In this document: in pieces, positions 60,751-64,000 of the stretch
How positions within the stretch are numbered: position 1 is the first letter of the stretch
How the letters are laid out: every line of letters starts with the position of its first letter
Source: Brevundimonas aurantiaca
GTDB taxonomy: Bacteria > Pseudomonadota > Alphaproteobacteria > Caulobacterales > Caulobacteraceae
DNA length: 64,000 bases
NCBI RefSeq assembly: GCF_014199955.1
Contig: NZ_JACHOQ010000001.1
Span: forward strand, 782,412-846,411
Direction of reading: 5' to 3'
The notes under the pieces: model-generated
Told to the model about the DNA's origin: nothing
Database searches by the model: none
The model's input: the letters and a program-made list of their open reading frames with translations, nothing else
Made by a program: the position numbers and the translations under genes

Positions 60751-61401
60751 TCAGAGGCCCGTGTCCGGCGAGATCGGACCCGGCTCTTCGTCCTTGATCA
60801 TATTCTTCATGATCAGCGGCACCTGGGACAGGCCGAACAGGGAGGCGGCGATCCACAGAACGCCCCGGAAACTGGTCCAGACGTCGTTGGGATTGGGCGT
60901 CTCACGCCCCAGAGCATGCCAGACGGCCGTGACGGCCTCAGGGCTGCGGAACACCTCGTTCAACAGGGCGACGGCCAGGAAATAGAGGCCGTAGCGCAGG
61001 GTCAAGGTGCGCCAGGCGGCGTCATTGACCCGGAGGGCCGAGCCCAGCAGGGCCTTGAACGGATATTTCTTCAGCGGGATGGAGCCCAGCAGCACCACGG
61101 CCAGAAGCCCGTTCTGAACCGTCAGCTTCAGCTTCACATAGAGGTCGTCGTGGGTGAACAGGGTCAGCATGCCGAACACCAGGGCGAACAGGCCGGTGAT
61201 CAGCGGCAGGGGCGCGAAGCGCCGCTCCACCGCATAGCCGACGACCAGGGCCAGGGCCGAGGCGCCGACCAGGACCCAGGTCGCGAAGATCATGTCGCGG
61301 GTGGTGAAATAGCTGATCATAAAGGCGGCGAGCGCCCCGAAATCGACCAGCTGGCGGATCCACTGGCGGTTCTTGGGCTCGGGGGCGGGGGCGTCGGTCA
61401 T
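60751..61401 (-). CDS. ispZ: inner membrane septation protein, YciB/IspZ
   Basis: A 216-residue membrane protein with five or six hydrophobic helices. Family lines are LVDFGALAAFMISYFTT, FGMLTLFTHDDLYVKLKLTVQNGLLAVVLLGS and RVNDAAWRTLTLRYGLYFLAVALLNEVFR. YciB proteins act in cell-envelope and division integrity. ftsY ends two bases upstream of its start on the same strand, so the two are probably co-transcribed. Confidence 0.93.
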   Translation of the reverse strand: MTDAPAPEPKNRQWIRQLVDFGALAAFMISYFTTRDMIFATWVLVGASALALVVGYAVERRFAPLPLITGLFALVFGMLTLFTHDDLYVKLKLTVQNGLLAVVLLGSIPLKKYPFKALLGSALRVNDAAWRTLTLRYGLYFLAVALLNEVFRSPEAVTAVWHALGRETPNPNDVWTSFRGVLWIAASLFGLSQVPLIMKNMIKDEEPGPISPDTGL

Positions 61402-61402
61402 C

Positions 61403-62338
61403 TCAGTCCTCCAGCCCCACCAGGGAGCGCGAAAAGGCGCGGGCGTCGAAGGGTTGCAGATCCTCCACCCCCTCGCCCACGCCGATCAGCATCAGGGGGG
61501 CGTCGGACGCCTGGGCCACGGGCACCAGCACCCCGCCCCGCGCCGTGCCGTCCAGCTTGGTCATCACCACCCCGGTGACGAAGGCGGTGCGGCCGAATAT
61601 CTGTTCCTGGGCCAGGGCGTTGCGGCCCACGGTGGCGTCCAGCACCAGAAGGGTGTCATGCGGGGCGTCCGGATCGACCTTCTTCAGCACCCGCACGATC
61701 TTCAGCAGTTCGTCCATCAGGGCCGACTTGTTCTGCAGCCGCCCGGCCGTGTCGATCAGGACCACGTCGAACCCCTCGGCCCGCGCCCGGGTATAGGCGT
61801 CAAAGGCCAGGCCCGCCGCATCGGCCCCGTCGCGGCGGCTCTCGAAATGGGCGCCGGCCCGTTCTGCCCAGACCTTCAGCTGTTCGCGGGCCGCGGCGCG
61901 GAAGGTGTCGCCGGCGACGATCATCACCTTGGCGCCCTTGGCCGTCAGATCGGCGGCGATCTTGCCCAGGGTCGTCGTCTTGCCCGAGCCGTTCACCCCG
62001 ACGAACAGGACCACATAGGGTTTGGGGCCGGACAGGGGATCGAAGGTCGCCTGACGCGGCGCCAGTTCGGCGGCGACCGCCTCGGCCAGGGCCTCCTTGA
62101 CCTCGCGTTCGGGGGCGTCCTTGCCGAACTTCAGGGAACGGAACCGCTCGACGATGCGGGCGGCGGCGGCGGGGCCCAGGTCGCTTTCCAGCAGATGCTC
62201 TTCCAGCTGCTCCAGCGAAGCCTCGGACAGGGGCTCCTTGACGAAGGCGGAGACGACCTGGTCGGTCATCTGTTTGGAGGAGCGGGAGAGCCCTTGCGAC
62301 AGGCGCTGGAACCAGCCCTTTTTCGGCGTATCGGTCAT
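61403..62338 (-). CDS. ftsY: signal recognition particle receptor FtsY
   Basis: A 311-residue SRP GTPase. N domain (TDQVVSAFVKEPLSEASLEQLEEHLLESDLG) then G-domain motifs: G1 GVNGSGKTTTLGKIA, G2/G3 AGDTFRAAAREQL and DTAGRLQNK, and TKLDGTARGG. It lacks the long acidic A domain of enterobacterial FtsY. It pairs with Ffh and the 4.5S RNA at 27.1 kb to target membrane proteins. Confidence 0.96.
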   Translation of the reverse strand: MTDTPKKGWFQRLSQGLSRSSKQMTDQVVSAFVKEPLSEASLEQLEEHLLESDLGPAAAARIVERFRSLKFGKDAPEREVKEALAEAVAAELAPRQATFDPLSGPKPYVVLFVGVNGSGKTTTLGKIAADLTAKGAKVMIVAGDTFRAAAREQLKVWAERAGAHFESRRDGADAAGLAFDAYTRARAEGFDVVLIDTAGRLQNKSALMDELLKIVRVLKKVDPDAPHDTLLVLDATVGRNALAQEQIFGRTAFVTGVVMTKLDGTARGGVLVPVAQASDAPLMLIGVGEGVEDLQPFDARAFSRSLVGLED

Positions 62339-62802
62339 GACAGGGCTTTAGCTCCCGCAAGCCCCGGCGTCACCCGCATTCGCGACGTCGGACGATCCGC
62401 CGCCTTGCCGCAGGGGCGGGCGTCGGAAAAGCAGTGTCCGAACTGTCCGATGTGTCCGGTCGGGCGGATCGCCCCTCTCCCGCCGGCGGGAGAGACAGGC
62501 CGGCGTTCGGGGAGCCGAACCGGGGGCGGAGAGGGCAGGCGCGGGAAGGTCGGCGACGCGGCCTCGGCGCGCGAAAAACAGTGTCCGATGTGTCCGATGT
62601 GTCCGATTGCATCTCCCCTCCGTCGCTATTCCCATTATGCGCCGGTGGGGCGGGGCGAACGGTCGATTGGCTCCAGCAGCTGCAACCGGTTGATATTGCA
62701 GAGGCGACGTCGCATCGGACCTGGGGATCTCCCGCGCCGGCTTGCGCCGCGCCGAGAGGGAGAGATATACGAAACATATTCGAATCATATCAGGGCCATC
62801 CC
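62339..62802. other. gene-free interval between ftsY and the ParD-like gene
   Basis: These 464 bases carry family D motif blocks at both ends and, at 62471-62540, a partial family B-like segment (CCCTCTCCCGCCGGCGGGAG, then GGCGTTCGGGGAGCCGAACC). No gene is supported. Confidence 0.6.
62425..62607 (+). repeat. family D (TGTCCGAT)n motif blocks, copies 4 and 5
   Basis: Two blocks: GGAAAAGCAGTGTCCGAAC with TGTCCGATGTGTCCG at 62425-62459, and GCGAAAAACAGTGTCCGATG with TGTCCGATGTGTCCG at 62571-62607. They flank the family B-like fragment. Confidence 0.75.
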
Positions 62803-63015
62803 ATGGGCATCGTCAATATCGAGGATGATCTGCACGAACAGCTGCGGCGGGCCAGCAAGGCCTCCTATCGGTCGATCAACGCCCAGGCCGCCTTCTGGAT
62901 CAGGCTGGGCATGTTGTGCGAAACCCATCCGGGGATGAGCTTTCAGGAACTGATGGCGCGCGAGCTGCGGGCGGCGGGCGTGCAGACGCCGGACCTGACG
63001 GATGCGGCGGCGTGA
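62803..63015 (+). CDS. ParD-like antitoxin-family protein
   Basis: A 70-residue protein, MGIVNIEDDLHEQLRRASKA then SYRSINAQAAFWIRLGML, resembling the ParD-like (PF11903) family with a ribbon-helix-helix-type first half. It overlaps the downstream methionine aminopeptidase gene by four bases (GTGA), an arrangement reported for this family. It is too small to be an enzyme; its role as an antitoxin or regulator is inferred from family and position. Confidence 0.78.
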   Translation: MGIVNIEDDLHEQLRRASKASYRSINAQAAFWIRLGMLCETHPGMSFQELMARELRAAGVQTPDLTDAAA

Positions 63016-63773
63016 CCAAGACCCCGGCCGAGATCGCCCTGATGGCCGAGGCGGGGCGGCGGCTGGCCCAGGTCTTCACCCATCTGGACGGCCTGCCCCT
63101 GGAGGGGATGAGCACCCTGGAGATCAACGACCGGGTCGAGGCCTTCATCGTCGATGAGCTGAAGGCGCGACCGGCCAGCAAGGGTCAGTACGGCTACGGC
63201 TTCGTGCTGAACAGTTCGCGAAACGCCGTGGTCTGCCACGGCGTGCCCTCGGCGGACGAGGTGCTGAAGGACGGGGACATCGTCAATCTGGACATAACGC
63301 TTGAGAAGGACGGCTTCATCGCCGATTCGTCTAAGACCTATCTGATCGGCTCGGTCGGGCCCCAGGCGCGCAGGCTGGTGCGCACCACCTATGAGGCCCT
63401 GTGGAAGGGGATCAGGGCCGTGCGGCCCGGCGCCCGGCTGGGCGACATCGGCTTCGCCATCGAACGCCACGCCAAGACGGCCGGCTATTCGGTCGTGCGC
63501 GACTACTGCGGCCACGGCATCGGGCGCGAGATGCATGAAGAGCCCCAGGTGCTGCATTTCGGCCGGGCCGGGACCGGCCTGACCCTGAAGGAAGGCATGG
63601 TCTTCACCATAGAGCCGATGCTGAACCAGGGCGTGCGCACCGTTCGGACCGAGGACGACGGCTGGACGGTGACGACGGCCGACGGCAAGCTGTCGGCCCA
63701 GTTCGAACATACGGTGGCGGTGACGGCGGACGGGGTGCGGGTGCTGACCCTGAGGCCGGACGAGGCGCGGTGA
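63012..63773 (+). CDS. map: type I methionine aminopeptidase (second-type Map)
   Basis: A 253-residue metallopeptidase removing N-terminal Met. Metal ligands are in LDITLEKDGFIADSSKTY (two Asp), YCGHGIGREMHEEP (His), IEPMLNQG (Glu) and QFEHTVAV (Glu). The GTG start overlaps the ParD-like gene. Its coupling to a ParD-like gene suggests an accessory rather than the housekeeping Map; whether another map gene exists is outside this window. Confidence 0.9.
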   Translation: MTKTPAEIALMAEAGRRLAQVFTHLDGLPLEGMSTLEINDRVEAFIVDELKARPASKGQYGYGFVLNSSRNAVVCHGVPSADEVLKDGDIVNLDITLEKDGFIADSSKTYLIGSVGPQARRLVRTTYEALWKGIRAVRPGARLGDIGFAIERHAKTAGYSVVRDYCGHGIGREMHEEPQVLHFGRAGTGLTLKEGMVFTIEPMLNQGVRTVRTEDDGWTVTTADGKLSAQFEHTVAVTADGVRVLTLRPDEAR

Positions 63774-63784
63774 AGCCGTCTGAA

Positions 63785-63958
<174 letters not shown>

Positions 63959-64000
63959 GCCGGCAATCCCCCCCAGATGGTGGCCGCCGGGGCGGGCGGG

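Overview
The window is about 64 kb of GC-rich chromosomal DNA, densely packed with genes on both strands. It most likely comes from the Caulobacterales, and a Brevundimonas-like member of the Caulobacteraceae is my best guess. The lineage evidence is: a cckA gene directly behind fliQ-fliR-flhB; a chpT phosphotransferase gene nearby; a near-consensus CtrA box before fliQ; an Entner-Doudoroff operon in the order zwf-pgl-edd-glk; poly-hydroxyalkanoate depolymerase and phasin genes; and several families of short intergenic palindromes. I saw no tRNA, rRNA, CRISPR array, insertion sequence or prophage.

Region 1-3.7 kb (minus strand) is the predicted peptide-tagging/degradation cassette: circularly permuted ATP-grasp, alpha-E, transglutaminase-like protein and a truncated Anbu peptidase. 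Next come a ferredoxin/rubredoxin-type NAD(P)H reductase and a heptamer-repeat hairpin. From 5.4 to 12.6 kb a TrpR-like regulator leads a long histidine operon (hisG, hisD, a fused degenerate-HisC/HisB protein, hisH, hisA, hisF, hisIE). From 12.7 to 17.8 kb is zwf-pgl-edd-glk, converting glucose to 2-keto-3-deoxy-6-phosphogluconate. From 17.9 to 31.2 kb are housekeeping and membrane genes: thiD, a SugE-type exporter, folP, two acyltransferases, a membrane-anchored cytochrome c, kdsB, nudC, the 4.5S SRP RNA, dnaX and folE.

From 31.5 to 37.8 kb is a cell-cycle and motility block: fliQ-fliR-flhB-cckA, then (opposite strand) chpT, a single-domain receiver and cheR. CckA and ChpT are successive steps of the phosphorelay that controls CtrA, and the CtrA box before fliQ links that relay to flagellar genes. 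From 37.9 to 49 kb are cysQ, two hypothetical genes, phaZ, a metallopeptidase, a class A penicillin-binding protein, a methyltransferase, a hydrolase, a Rieske oxygenase and a PfkB kinase. From 49 to 58.9 kb are an ATP-grasp protein, a soluble methyl-accepting protein, a two-cysteine OhrR, nth, an amine oxidase, emrA-emrB-tetR, a creatininase-family protein and a phasin. The last part has a YdeI-type protein, a MarR regulator with a histone-H1-like tail, ispZ, ftsY and a ParD-like/methionine aminopeptidase pair.

Intergenic space is dominated by five dispersed repeat families, called A to D and F here, plus the heptamer hairpin. The last ~100 bases contain a long poly-G/poly-C tract that is probably an assembly artefact. 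Functions are inferred from sequence motifs read by eye; no database search was run.
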